Shown: positions 7,605 through 15,223, counted from the stretch's first letter. The stretch is DNA of 32,181 nucleotides from Candidatus Micrarchaeota archaeon CG10_big_fil_rev_8_21_14_0_10_45_29 (GCA_002778455.1 PFCD01000004.1:3543-35723), one strand, 5' to 3'. Notes: generated by a model from the letters alone, not told the origin. Numbers and translations are program-made.

Positions 7605-8858
7605 TTAGTATTGCTTAATCCATGCAACCCGCGCGGCTATGGAGTCGGCATAGCCGGGAGTGCCTCCCCCATTGTAAATGTCTGCCACTTTTTTTATATT
7701 TCCCTGCCCCCATTTTCGAGGGTCCAGCTGGTCAAGATACCATTTTTCAAGCTCTGTGAAATTTTTGCCGCCTATATTTTTCACTATCCTGTTAAGATGC
7801 TCTGCAAGCTTTAGGTAAATTGCCGCGGAGCACAAATAGATTGCGCGGGATTTGTCATGCGTGGCCTGGTTGAACATTTGCCGGTTTTTATTTAGCGGCG
7901 CAAATGAATTTGCTTTTTTCTCATAATATGAAAAAATCCTTTTGTCAAATTTGGAAAAGCCGTAATATGACATGTATGAGTTTATTTTTGCATTCCATTC
8001 CGGCTGGTTTAATCCGGCCAGTGTTATGGGAAGAAGCTGCACTATTCCCTCCCCATAGGACTCTCCGCGCGCGTTTATTTTGGTGCTTGCTTTCTCCTCA
8101 AAATTTGACTCTGTGCTTATTATAGAGAGCATGAGGGAGGGCTTAATTCCGGTAACCGCCTCGTTGAGGTAGCAGATGCATATTGTTTCCATAAGCTCTT
8201 GTGAGGAAATTTTAGGGTTTGTGCCGTTTAGCTTAATGCCTGCAAATTCAAAAGGCTTTGCGCCCCTTTTGCCCCAAAACAGGTTGAAATCGGAGAGGAT
8301 GTTTCGCCACTCTTTTTCCAAAACATCCTTTGCGCGGCTATCGCTTATTATGCGCACTTTGCCGCCCCAGTCTATTTTTTGCACAATAAAATCCTTCACT
8401 CCCGGGCTGGAGAGCATCTGTGAAATTGTGAAAGAGGAGGCGGCTTTTGCTTGCGCAAAATTTCTTTTCTTGCGCAGGGCAGAAGATTCGTCGCCCCGCG
8501 CTTTTTCCCCGGAAAGCGCCTGTGATGCGGGAGTGAGTTTTCTTGGCACGGATGAGATTATCGCTTTTCCCTGCGCGTCCCTGTAAAGCTGGAAAATTTG
8601 CTCATGCATTTTTTGCGCATCATAATTTCCTGCCATTCCCTCGTTTATTGATTTTTCAAAATGCTCGTCTCCCAGCCCCTCAAAAAGGCGCGCCTGCTCC
8701 CCTATGCTTATGTCTTTGCGCGAGAATATGCTTTGAATAGTCTGCTTTGCCCCTTTTATGCTGGTTGCAAGGGAATATGGAAAATAAGCCCTCATCCTCT
8801 GTGCCTGCTTTTTGCCGATATTTTCAGGGTTTTCAAACACCTGAAACAAAAAAGCCAT
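7605..8858 (-). CDS. Lytic-transglycosylase (SLT, lysozyme-fold)-like protein
   Basis: A 417-residue protein. Residues about 225-417 have the order of elements of soluble lytic transglycosylases: KPSLMLSIISTESNF with Glu250 at the catalytic position, SYGEGIVQLLP (usual form SxGLMQ..P) at 268-277, a helix rich in alanine (AIYLCSAAIYLKLAEHL), and IYNGGGTPGYAD at 394-405 (usual YNAGxG). The N-terminal 220 residues are helical and unrecognised. There is no signal peptide or membrane helix, so export is not evident. The family cleaves peptidoglycan, which archaea lack, so the substrate is an open question. The ATG is 22-26 nt from TTTAAAC, suggesting a leaderless mRNA. Confidence 0.65.
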   Translation of the reverse strand: MAFLFQVFENPENIGKKQAQRMRAYFPYSLATSIKGAKQTIQSIFSRKDISIGEQARLFEGLGDEHFEKSINEGMAGNYDAQKMHEQIFQLYRDAQGKAIISSVPRKLTPASQALSGEKARGDESSALRKKRNFAQAKAASSFTISQMLSSPGVKDFIVQKIDWGGKVRIISDSRAKDVLEKEWRNILSDFNLFWGKRGAKPFEFAGIKLNGTNPKISSQELMETICICYLNEAVTGIKPSLMLSIISTESNFEEKASTKINARGESYGEGIVQLLPITLAGLNQPEWNAKINSYMSYYGFSKFDKRIFSYYEKKANSFAPLNKNRQMFNQATHDKSRAIYLCSAAIYLKLAEHLNRIVKNIGGKNFTELEKWYLDQLDPRKWGQGNIKKVADIYNGGGTPGYADSIAARVAWIKQY

Positions 8859-8891
8859 GCAAAGAATAGGGAAGGGAAGTTTAAATTGTTT

Positions 8892-10277
8892 TTATTTGCA
8901 TGCTTTTTTCACTATTTTCTCTATTTTTGAGAAATTTTCCCCCAAAGAGGCTCCGTCCCGCGCTTCCATTGTGATGCGCACATAATTTTCCGTGCCGGAT
9001 GGGCGCACAAGAGCCCAGCCCCATCTCTCTTGGCTGTAGAGCCCGTCGGCGCGCGAGGGTGGGGAGAGGGGCCAATGCTTTGAAATTTGAGCCATTGCTT
9101 TTTTCTTTTTTGAGTTTGCGCATAAAATTTTGGCGCGCTTTATTGGGTATGCTTTTATTTTTGAGGCAAGGGATGAGAATTTTCCCTTTTGGCAAAAGAG
9201 TTGGGCAAAATAAAGCCCTGCCATCAGCCCGTCGGGCGAGCCTGCCCCGTTTTTGAATATATATTCCCCGCAGGGCTCGCCTCCGAAAAGCGCGTTTTTT
9301 TCCCGCATTTTTTTTGCAACATTTAAGCTTCCCACAGAAGTTATCTCAAGCAAGGCGTTGTGCGATTCAACAATTTCGCGCAAAGAGAGGGAGGATTCCA
9401 CTGTGGATACTATTGTATTCTTTTTGCCTGCCTCTCCGGACGCAGAATTTTCTTTTGCGCCTGGTTTTCCTTTTTTTGCGTTTGATAAAATGTCGTCCAC
9501 TATTAGCGCAAGCTGCTTGTCAAGCCCCAGCACTTCCCCTCTCTCATCAGCTATTATTGCCCTGTCAGCATCCCCGTCATGCGCTATCCCAAAGTCTGCG
9601 CCAACCTCGCGGATGCGCGAGGATAGGGCGCTTAAGGTTTCCTGCTTTGGCTCCAAATCCCTGCCAAAAGGCTCGCCGGGGGCGGAATTTATGCTAACCG
9701 CTTCGCACCCTGCCGCTTCCAGTGCTTTTGGCATAAGCGCGCAGGCAGACATATTTGCCAAATCAACCACTATTTTTGGCTTTTTTTGCAAAATTAAATT
9801 TTTATCAATTGAGGAGAGAAGGAGGGAGAGGTGCGCATCCTGCGCTTTTTTCTCATGATTCTCTATTGCGCCGGCATTTTTCCATAAGCAGATTTTTTGA
9901 GTGCGCTTTAGAAGCAGGGATTCTATTTTTTTCTCCTCGCTTTTTTCTATTTCTTTTCCTGCCTCAAAAAGCTTTATTCCGTTGTATTCAGGCGGGTTGT
10001 GGCTTGCGGTTGCCATTGCGCCCCGGCAGTTGAGCTTTTTGCAATAATATGCAAGCGTGGGAGTTGCGCAAAGGGAGATATCTATTACGCGCGCGCCTGC
10101 GCCGGATGCGCCTGCGGCAATTGAAGCCTTTAGCATGTGGGAGGTGCGCCTTGCGTCGCTTCCTATTATTAGAGGGGAATTTTCTTTTGCAAATATTGAG
10201 CCTAAAGAGAGCGCAAGAGCGGGGCTGACCTCCTGCGGGCACAAATTCCTGATTCCCGAAGTTCCAAAAAATTTCAT
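8892..10277 (-). CDS. Phosphoglucosamine mutase / phosphomannomutase family enzyme
   Basis: A 461-residue alpha-D-phosphohexomutase that moves phosphate between C1 and C6 of a hexose phosphate. All four site motifs are present: phosphoserine loop TASHNPPEYNG with Ser92, metal loop DGDADR (234-239), sugar-specificity loop GGEPCGEYIF (332-341) and phosphate loop RPSGTE (425-430). The GEPxG type of sugar loop is typical of the archaeal GlmM/ManB branch; glucosamine, mannose or glucose phosphate cannot be told apart. The start is placed at the ATG of MKFFGTSGIR, where the family begins; the open frame extends 28 residues further, but that part overlaps the divergent pilin promoter. Supplies sugar nucleotides. 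Confidence 0.88.
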   Translation of the reverse strand: MKFFGTSGIRNLCPQEVSPALALSLGSIFAKENSPLIIGSDARRTSHMLKASIAAGASGAGARVIDISLCATPTLAYYCKKLNCRGAMATASHNPPEYNGIKLFEAGKEIEKSEEKKIESLLLKRTQKICLWKNAGAIENHEKKAQDAHLSLLLSSIDKNLILQKKPKIVVDLANMSACALMPKALEAAGCEAVSINSAPGEPFGRDLEPKQETLSALSSRIREVGADFGIAHDGDADRAIIADERGEVLGLDKQLALIVDDILSNAKKGKPGAKENSASGEAGKKNTIVSTVESSLSLREIVESHNALLEITSVGSLNVAKKMREKNALFGGEPCGEYIFKNGAGSPDGLMAGLYFAQLFCQKGKFSSLASKIKAYPIKRAKILCANSKKKKAMAQISKHWPLSPPSRADGLYSQERWGWALVRPSGTENYVRITMEARDGASLGENFSKIEKIVKKACK

Positions 10278-10354
10278 AAGCATATCCCTTGCATCCGCAC
10301 TAAAAAATGAAAACGGCAAACAATTTAATAAGGTTGTATTTGATAGGTTCGCTA

Positions 10355-10816
10355 ATGGCAAATGGACAGGCGGCTATGGAGTATTTGGTATTGCTTGCAA
10401 TAATACTTGTAGTGGCGCTCATAGGCATTGTGATACTTGGAGGCTTTGCGGAGGGAGGGGGAAATGCGATGGAAACTTCCTCAAAAGCATATTGGTCAGG
10501 CTCTGCCATTCCTTTTGGAATAGAGCAATGGGCGCAAATAAACGACACTCTGTATATTACGCTTGTAAACAAAAGGCCCGAGAGATATATTCTGCGCTCC
10601 ATTTCATTGAGCGGGGACGTGAAAACCCTTGGGGTTGGCTGGACTGTGGGGCCTAATGCAAGAAAAAACATTTCAATTTCAGGGCTCACCCAGTGCGACA
10701 GGGCGGCATATGATTATTTCAGCTATGACATGATATTCAATTACACCACCACAAACGGGGTGGACAGGCTGCAGATAGGCGCAAAGCCTCTTGAGGGAAG
10801 CTGCTCTTTCCCGTAA
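10355..10816 (+). CDS. Pilin-like protein with class III signal peptide
   Basis: A 153-residue protein starting MANGQAAMEYLVLLAIILVVALIG. The short leader MANG, followed by Q-x-x-x-EYL and a hydrophobic helix, is the archaeal class III signal peptide (PF04021), cut before Gln by a prepilin peptidase and assembled through the helix into type IV pilus-like fibres. The remaining 115 residues form a beta-rich, glycosylatable ectodomain (NDT, NYT) with two cysteines. The start is the ATG 28 nt after TTTAATAAGG (10324-10333), implying a leaderless mRNA; a longer frame from 10307 would put residues before the leader and is unlikely. No pilus ATPase is nearby. Confidence 0.8.
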   Translation: MANGQAAMEYLVLLAIILVVALIGIVILGGFAEGGGNAMETSSKAYWSGSAIPFGIEQWAQINDTLYITLVNKRPERYILRSISLSGDVKTLGVGWTVGPNARKNISISGLTQCDRAAYDYFSYDMIFNYTTTNGVDRLQIGAKPLEGSCSFP

Positions 10817-10855
10817 AAAGCCCTGCTTAAAAGTTTTCAGGTTTCAAGCTATAAT

Positions 10856-11320
10856 ATGCAGGAGCATTCATGCGGTTTTGTGCTGTTCAGGCAGGTGGAC
10901 AAAAACCATTATTATCTTCTTATGCACTACAAGGCAGGGCACTGGGATTTTCCCAAGGGGCATGTTGAGGAAAAGGAGAGCATTGAGCAGACTGCCAAAA
11001 GGGAGCTTGCAGAGGAGACAGGCATCAGGGACGTGCATGTTTTGCCAGGATTTTTATATGAATATGATTATGAGTTTGGAAAAAGGGGGGGAAGGCAGAA
11101 ATCAAAGAGAGTTACTTTTATGCTTGCAAGCACTTCTGAGAGCGCGACTCGCCTCTCGCACGAGCATAAGGGGGCGAGATGGGTGCCATATGCAAGGGCG
11201 CTAAAAATGCTCACATTTGAGAATGCTGGTAAAATGCTTGTAGCAGCTGAGGCGCATTTGCAAAAATTAAAGGCGGACGAGAGAGCTCAAAAAGAGGGTT
11301 CTGCGGAGCAGGCGCGATAG
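10856..11320 (+). CDS. Nudix hydrolase, Ap4A-hydrolase-like
   Basis: A 154-residue protein. The Nudix box runs from Gly35 to Ile57 with every conserved position present (G-x5-E-x7-REL-x-EETGI), preceded by GHWDFPKG. The start SCGFVLFR and the HYKAGHWDFPKGHVE pattern are those of the diadenosine tetraphosphate (Ap4A) hydrolase-like branch, which clears dinucleoside polyphosphates, for example those made by aminoacyl-tRNA synthetases. The last 25 residues are charged and probably disordered. It follows the pilin gene by 39 nt on the same strand; the ATG (TATAATATGCAGG) has no clear ribosome site. Family firm, exact substrate inferred. Confidence 0.88.
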   Translation: MQEHSCGFVLFRQVDKNHYYLLMHYKAGHWDFPKGHVEEKESIEQTAKRELAEETGIRDVHVLPGFLYEYDYEFGKRGGRQKSKRVTFMLASTSESATRLSHEHKGARWVPYARALKMLTFENAGKMLVAAEAHLQKLKADERAQKEGSAEQAR

Positions 11321-11486
11321 GTGTGCATAAGAGGGGCGGGCGGAAATTTTTTTCTTTGGAATTTGTTTGGGTAGATTTGCTGTTTTTGCCAAAAAACGCT
11401 TTTTTCTCTTTTTCGGCATATGACGCAACCTCCCGTATGGGTTTAAAAAATATGGCTCATTTTCCTAGTTTAGAGGTGTGTTGTTG

Positions 11487-11930
11487 ATGGATTTTAAGAA
11501 GGCTTTTGAGGCTGCAAAAATGCCTATCATGGTTTTGGTGGCTCTAAATATTGTTTTTGCCATCGTCGGAATAATCCCCATGCTGGGCGTTATTGCAGGA
11601 ATATTGTCTCTTTTGATGCTGCCTATCGGGCTGCTTCTATACGCATATGCAGGCTATGAAGGGGCAAAGAAATTCAAGTTTGACCTCTCAGGAGGCGCTG
11701 CTGCCGGAGCAGTTGCGGCGGTTGTTGCGGGAGTAATTAACTCCATAATAAGCTTTGTGCTCATAATGCTCGGCGTTGGCGCTGCGGCGGCAAGCTTGGC
11801 GCAGATGGGCATAGGGGCAGGCGTCGCATCAGTTGCTCTGCTTATTGCACTCGTGATTGGAATAATCTTCGGGGCAGTAATAGGAGCAATTTGCGGCGCG
11901 ATTGGAGCATTTGTGGGAAAGAAAAAATAA
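11487..11930 (+). CDS. Gly/Ala-rich membrane protein
   Basis: A 147-residue protein with four or five hydrophobic helices and an unusually high content of glycine, alanine, isoleucine and valine (for example GGAAAGAVAAVVAGVINS, GAVIGAICGAIGAFVG). It starts with an amphipathic FKKAFEAAKM and ends GKKK. GxxxG-like spacing suggests tightly packed helices. The ATG lies 8 nt after GAGGTG; TTG codons at 11481 and 11484 in frame are alternatives. A TATA-like GTTTAAAAAATATG lies near 11440. Resembles unassigned DUF5518-like small archaeal membrane proteins, but I cannot name a family. Confidence 0.65.
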   Translation: MDFKKAFEAAKMPIMVLVALNIVFAIVGIIPMLGVIAGILSLLMLPIGLLLYAYAGYEGAKKFKFDLSGGAAAGAVAAVVAGVINSIISFVLIMLGVGAAAASLAQMGIGAGVASVALLIALVIGIIFGAVIGAICGAIGAFVGKKK

Positions 11931-11973
11931 ATTTCCCATTTTTTCTCTTTTTTATTTTTATCTTCTCTTAGCT

Positions 11974-12018
11974 TAAGCTTTTTTTGCGGCAAAATATCCT
12001 TTCCTTTCTTTAAAAATA
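11974..12018 (+). repeat. Left copy of imperfect direct repeat flanking the two-gene cassette
   Basis: TAAGCTTTTTTTGCGG (11974-11989) recurs exactly at 12742-12757, and the next 29 bases are about 70% identical without gaps. The copies are 768 bp apart and bracket the wHTH/RelE-like pair. Each lies just after a stop codon and before a promoter; the T7 run could be an archaeal terminator. Confidence 0.6.
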
Positions 12019-12098
12019 AACAGGCGTGAAATTTGCATATGGAACCTTGCGCTACTCCGGATGCAAATGCTTATATTTATCAATTGATTAATTCAGAT

Positions 12099-12404
12099 AT
12101 GAAAAAAAAGAAAAAAAGCTTCCCAAAATTCAAGCCAAGAAACCTTGATAGATACCCAAGGCTGGATACTGTTTTGATGGTGGAAAAGGCGATTTATGAG
12201 GGAAAAAGCGACCTTACAATAACTCAGATTTGGAAAAAATTGCCAAAAAAAGTGCTTTGGACCACTTATACCACTATTTTGGATTATTTGGAATATTCAG
12301 GCAAGATAATGATTGAAAAAGACAGGACAATTACGTGGATTTGGGATCCGGAAGGGATTCGGAAACTGAAAAACAGAGGGCTGGAATGGCATGGGAAAAA
12401 TTGA
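12099..12404 (+). CDS. Winged-helix DNA-binding protein, probable antitoxin
   Basis: A 101-residue protein. After a lysine-rich start (MKKKKKSFPKFKPRN), residues 20-85 form a winged helix: YPRLDTVLMVEKAI, TITQIWKKLPKKVLWTTYTTILDYLEYSG as recognition helices, and the wing KIMIEKDRTITWIWDP. This is a recurrent archaeal wHTH type usually paired with a RelE-fold protein. The start is placed at the ATG 26 nt after CTTATATTTATC; the frame extends 22 residues upstream but those overlap that TATA box. The stop lies inside the next gene (14-nt overlap), implying translational coupling. An autoregulating antitoxin role is inference from gene pairing. Confidence 0.7.
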   Translation: MKKKKKSFPKFKPRNLDRYPRLDTVLMVEKAIYEGKSDLTITQIWKKLPKKVLWTTYTTILDYLEYSGKIMIEKDRTITWIWDPEGIRKLKNRGLEWHGKN

Positions 12405-12744
12405 GCGCAAAAGGCGCGTGATGTTTGTTGATCAGAATGTAAAGGATGCCCTGCAAAAGCTCAAAACAGGCACATTTGAGCAAAAAAGGCTTTTTGACTC
12501 TTTGGAAGAGGCAAGAGATAAATTAGAGAAAAACCCGTTTGTGGGAGTAAGAGTGCAAAAGGCGCTCTGGCCAAAAATTTATGTTAAAAGATACGGGATA
12601 AATAACCTGCGGAAAATGGATCTGCCGGAAGGATGGCGGATTGTTTATACCATTAAGGGAAACGAAATAGAAATTGTGGCAATAATTCTTGAATGGTTCA
12701 GCCACAAGCAGTATGAAAAAAGGTTTGGCTATAAGTCAGGATAA
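12391..12744 (+). CDS. RelE/ParE-fold protein, probable toxin
   Basis: A 117-residue basic protein. Residues 12-60 form two helices (VKDALQKLKTG and LEEARDKLEKNPFVG); the C-terminal half is the beta sheet of the RelE fold with LPEGWRIVYTIKG, EIEIVAIILEWFSHKQYEKRFGY. This LPxGWRxxYT...ILEWFxHxxYEKRFGY pattern marks a common archaeal group related to RelE mRNA-cleaving toxins. Possible functional residues are the R of GWRIVY, H and Y of HKQYEKRF. It overlaps the winged-helix gene by 14 nt. A GTG/ATG at about 12418/12421 are alternative starts. Activity is not shown; a few such proteins act without toxicity. Confidence 0.7.
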   Translation: MGKIERKRRVMFVDQNVKDALQKLKTGTFEQKRLFDSLEEARDKLEKNPFVGVRVQKALWPKIYVKRYGINNLRKMDLPEGWRIVYTIKGNEIEIVAIILEWFSHKQYEKRFGYKSG

Positions 12745-12786
12745 GCTTTTTTTGCGGAAAACCACCCTTTCCCCTCTTTATAAAGC
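12742..12786 (+). repeat. Right copy of imperfect direct repeat
   Basis: Exact match to the left copy over 16 bases (TAAGCTTTTTTTGCGG) and partial over the next 29. It overlaps the end of the toxin-like gene and carries a TATA-like CTTTATAAAG (12775-12784) upstream of the following gene. The cassette may have inserted into, or been duplicated with, this promoter region. Confidence 0.6.
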
Positions 12787-12848
12787 CCTCTTTGAGCTTT
12801 AGAATATGCTAAATCCACCCAAAAAGGATTTGAGCGGAGTTGAGAGAA

Positions 12849-13127
12849 ATGGAAGAGGAAAATTTCGGCGAGGGTGAGATGCCGGAACAGCTTGGCGGGC
12901 ATGAGAAGGGGATAGCGGCTGAAGCTGGGCAGGGCGGCGCGGCTTCAAAACAGCCGGAGTTTCGCATTGTGCAGCCAGAGTATGACACGCGAGAGGGAAA
13001 AACTATTTTCAGGGACGTGGGCGCGATGTGGAAAAATGTTTCCCAAAAGACGGGAAGGGAGTTTTACACCCTTAAAGTGGGAAAGCTTAGGCTTCTGGTG
13101 TTTGCAAACCAGAAGCTGCAGGGGTGA
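12849..13127 (+). CDS. Small uncharacterised protein upstream of radA
   Basis: A 92-residue protein. The first 45 residues are acidic, glycine-rich and probably disordered (EEENFGEGEMPEQLGG). Residues 55-90 form a compact beta unit: IFRDVGAMWKNVSQKTGREFYTLKVGKLRLLVFANQKL. The 'GAMWKN...K...F.TLKVG' pattern recalls DUF736-type small beta proteins and could be a nucleic-acid-binding fold, but I cannot assign it firmly. The ATG is chosen because GGAG lies 9 nt upstream; an in-frame TTG at 12840 is the alternative. It ends 51 nt before radA on the same strand and probably shares its transcript, which suggests a role in DNA repair, by inference only. Confidence 0.65.
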   Translation: MEEENFGEGEMPEQLGGHEKGIAAEAGQGGAASKQPEFRIVQPEYDTREGKTIFRDVGAMWKNVSQKTGREFYTLKVGKLRLLVFANQKLQG

Positions 13128-13177
13128 GGGAAGGGGAGGGAATAGATAGCATAATATTTAGAGAGGGTGATATAGGT

Positions 13178-14194
13178 ATGTCAAAAAAAGATGCGCAAAG
13201 GGCTGTGGTAGTTATGGATGAGGAAGAGGCAATTGCGGCGCCTGCCGGAAAAAAGGCAACCATTTTGGAAGATTTGCCCGGAATTGGCACGGTAACGGCT
13301 GAGAAGCTAAGAAAGGCGGGCTATGTTGATTTTGAGAAGATAGCCTCGGCTTCCCCATACGAGCTTGAGGAAGTGGCGGATTTGGGGCTGGAAACGGCTA
13401 AAAAAGCAATTGGAGCCGCGCGCGACTGCCTTGAGATGGGCTATGAGACGGCGGATAATATTTTGGAGAGAAGAAAGTCTATAAGAAGAATAACCACTGG
13501 CTCCAAAGAGCTTGACGCGCTTATAGGAGGCGGAGTGGAAACGATGGCGATTACCGAGTGCTATGGAAAATTCTCCTCCGGAAAAAGCCAAATTGGCTTT
13601 ATGGTGGCGGTTACGGCGCAAAAAAAGATTGAGGAGGGAGGGCTTGGGGAGGATACCAATGTGCTTATTATAGACACAGAGAGCACTTTTCGCCCTGAGA
13701 GAATAATGCAAATTGCCAAGGCGCAGGGAATGGATGAGGCAAAGGTGCTAAAAAATATCCATGTTGCAAAGGCGATAAATTCGGACCACCAAATAATACT
13801 TGTGGATAAGGCGGATGAGATGATAAGAAAGCATAATATCAAGCTTATTGTTGTGGATTCGCTTACCTCCCATTTTCGCTCGGATTATGTTGGAAGAGGC
13901 GCGCTTGGCGAGAGGCAGCAGAAATTAAATAAGCACGTGCACCAGCTGCAAAAGCTGGCTGACCAGTATAATTTGGCGGTTTATATCACAAATCAGGTGA
14001 TGGATAACCCCGGGCTCATGTTTGGTGACCCGACAACTCCTGTAGGGGGGCACGTGCTGGCGCACGCTGCCACCTATCGCATTTACTTGAGAAAGGGAAA
14101 GGAGGAAAAAAGGATTGCCCGCCTCATAGACTCGCCTTCCATGCCAGAGGGTGAGTGCATCTTCAAAGTAAGGGCAGAAGGGATTGGGGATTGA
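13178..14194 (+). CDS. radA: RadA recombinase (archaeal Rad51/RecA homologue)
   Basis: A 338-residue strand-exchange ATPase of homologous recombination. Residues 28-80 hold the helix-hairpin-helix DNA-binding domain (LEDLPGIGTVTAEKLRKAGY). The linker carries YETA (89-92) at the FxxA polymerisation motif, then TTGSKELDALIGGGVE. Walker A is GKFSSGKS (130-137; commonly GEFGSGKT), Walker B LIVVDSLTSHFR. Loop 1/2 region GRGALGERQQKLNKH, VYITNQV, GGHVLAHAATYRIYLRKGK and the end LIDSPSMPEGE are standard. Start taken at ATG with GGTGAT seven nt upstream; the frame is open 18 codons further back to a GTG overlapping the preceding stop. Identity is firm. Confidence 0.96.
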   Translation: MSKKDAQRAVVVMDEEEAIAAPAGKKATILEDLPGIGTVTAEKLRKAGYVDFEKIASASPYELEEVADLGLETAKKAIGAARDCLEMGYETADNILERRKSIRRITTGSKELDALIGGGVETMAITECYGKFSSGKSQIGFMVAVTAQKKIEEGGLGEDTNVLIIDTESTFRPERIMQIAKAQGMDEAKVLKNIHVAKAINSDHQIILVDKADEMIRKHNIKLIVVDSLTSHFRSDYVGRGALGERQQKLNKHVHQLQKLADQYNLAVYITNQVMDNPGLMFGDPTTPVGGHVLAHAATYRIYLRKGKEEKRIARLIDSPSMPEGECIFKVRAEGIGD

Positions 14195-14327
14195 GCCCCT
14201 TTTCTTATTTTCCTTTTTTTATATTTTTCACATGGCGCGCGCCTCTTTTACCCGTATTTTGCATGCGCCTACTTATTTGTTTATAAATTTCAGCCTGTTA
14301 ATTCCCCTGCGGCCAGGGTGTTTTTAT

Positions 14328-14486
14328 ATGATGAGCATAAAATGCGAAGAATGCAAAAAAGAGATAGCAGACTACAAAAGCATGTCCCAGATAATGGATG
14401 AGGACGGTTTTACCCATGCCTTTTGCACAGGGTGCGGCGAGGAAATAAGGAAAAAAATCGAGGAAAGGGACAAGGCGATAAAATAG
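14328..14486 (+). CDS. 52-residue zinc-ribbon mini-protein
   Basis: Reads MMSIKCEECKKEIADY and later AFCTGCGEEIRKKIEE: two CxxC knuckles 28 residues apart, the plan of a small treble-clef or zinc-ribbon protein. The acidic/basic helical tail ends AIK. The start is supported by AGGGTG 7 nt upstream and a TTTATAAATT TATA-like box at 14280-14289; the longer open frame from 14184 includes promoter sequence and is not used. It sits just after radA and convergent with the Sec61-beta gene. Function unknown; could bind RNA or another protein. Confidence 0.65.
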   Translation: MMSIKCEECKKEIADYKSMSQIMDEDGFTHAFCTGCGEEIRKKIEERDKAIK

Positions 14487-14555
14487 GGGATGAAGCAGAG
14501 CAGGATAAGGGCATTAAGACAAAATAGTGATGGCAGATTAAAATAAGGTTTAAGC

Positions 14556-14720
14556 TTACCCTGCGACTATCTTGTCAAGGATTTTTATTGCAAGCACAAG
14601 AAATACCGCGCCTATTGCAAATATGCGCGGATTCATCTTTATTCCGCCCATGTTGGTGCCTGAGCTGACTCCGAGTATTCCCGCCTGGGACTGGGGCTGC
14701 TGAATTGTCATTTTTGCCAT
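14556..14720 (-). CDS. secG: Preprotein translocase subunit Sec61-beta
   Basis: A 54-residue protein. Its first 24 residues are flexible and rich in Q, S and G (MAKMTIQQPQSQAGILG); then GGIKMNPRIFAIGAVFLVLAIKIL gives one membrane helix with the 'K-x-(N/D)-P' entry typical of archaeal Sec61-beta. The short C-terminus is DKIVAG. The subunit sits beside SecY in the cytoplasmic membrane channel, and works with the SRP whose RNA lies at the other end of this window. Size, single tail helix and the KxNP motif fit the family. A TATA-like CTTAATAAG lies about 26 nt before the ATG. Gene is small and easily missed. Confidence 0.75.
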   Translation of the reverse strand: MAKMTIQQPQSQAGILGVSSGTNMGGIKMNPRIFAIGAVFLVLAIKILDKIVAG

Positions 14721-14787
14721 AAATATGTTCTCTCTTGAAAGCTTATTAAGTTTTTTAAAATAAAATGCCCGCCAAAACGGCGGGAAA

Positions 14788-15060
14788 TTAAAAGTTCGGG
14801 CGCGGGGAGGAGTTTACCAGCCTCCACACGCTCATGTGCGAGACGCCAAAGCGGCGGGCTATTGCGCGCAGGGAAACCGGCTCGCTCCAATATGTTTTAA
14901 GTATTTTGTAGCGAACATCTCCGTTGAGGGCGCTTTTTCTTCCCGCAACTTTTGCATCAGAATCAGGGGCCTGTTTTCGCTGCCCACTATACAGGCTTTT
15001 ATCAGTGTTGCCACCTAAAGGGTGAATGACAAATAAGCCCGTTATAAACAGAATTCGCAT
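14788..15060 (-). CDS. HTH protein of uncertain start, possibly frameshifted
   Basis: A 90-residue frame whose C-terminal half is a helix-turn-helix: VRYKILKTYWSEPVSLRAIARRFGVSHMSVWRLVNSS. The tri-helical HTH with 'SLRAIARRFGVSHMSVWRL' is of the resolvase/transposase type (HTH_28/Hin-like). The first 20 residues (MRILFITGLFVIHP) look uncharacteristic and have no ribosome site. A strong GGAGG with an ATG lies upstream at 15112 in another frame (see next entry), so the true N-terminus may have been lost by a frameshift. May be a remnant of a mobile-element gene or a small regulator. Only the HTH is well supported. Confidence 0.5.
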   Translation of the reverse strand: MRILFITGLFVIHPLGGNTDKSLYSGQRKQAPDSDAKVAGRKSALNGDVRYKILKTYWSEPVSLRAIARRFGVSHMSVWRLVNSSPRPNF

Positions 15061-15112
15061 TAGAGTAATGCAGCTGTGATAGCTCTATTCGGGACTCTTC
15101 TGTTTTTGCCAT
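15002..15112 (-). CDS. Small open frame with strong translation signals, 36 residues
   Basis: Starts MAKTEESRIELSQLHYS and ends at a TGA inside the HTH frame. GGAGG lies 8 nt before the ATG, and a TATA-like CTTATATTTG (near 15160-15169) lies upstream, the best start signals in this stretch. It overlaps the HTH frame by about 57 nt in a different register. Either a separate peptide, or the original N-terminus of the HTH protein separated by a frameshift. Confidence 0.35.
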   Translation of the reverse strand: MAKTEESRIELSQLHYSNANSVYNGLICHSPFRWQH

Positions 15113-15223
15113 TTCACTCTCCTCCATCCTTTGCCTTTTTTGGGCGGTTGGTGGACAAATATAAGTAAGCACCGCAATATTAAAAAGGAGTGTAACAGGA
15201 TGAAGTTCAGTTTTTCTCCGAAA

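Noticed and set aside
9253-9858. Plus-strand open frame antisense to the phosphohexomutase
   Set aside because: Shadow of the mutase coding strand, serine-rich with no motif.
14184-14327. N-terminal extension of the zinc-ribbon mini-protein
   Set aside because: Contains the TTTATAAATT box and a ribosome site before the ATG at 14328; hydrophobic extra residues have no support.
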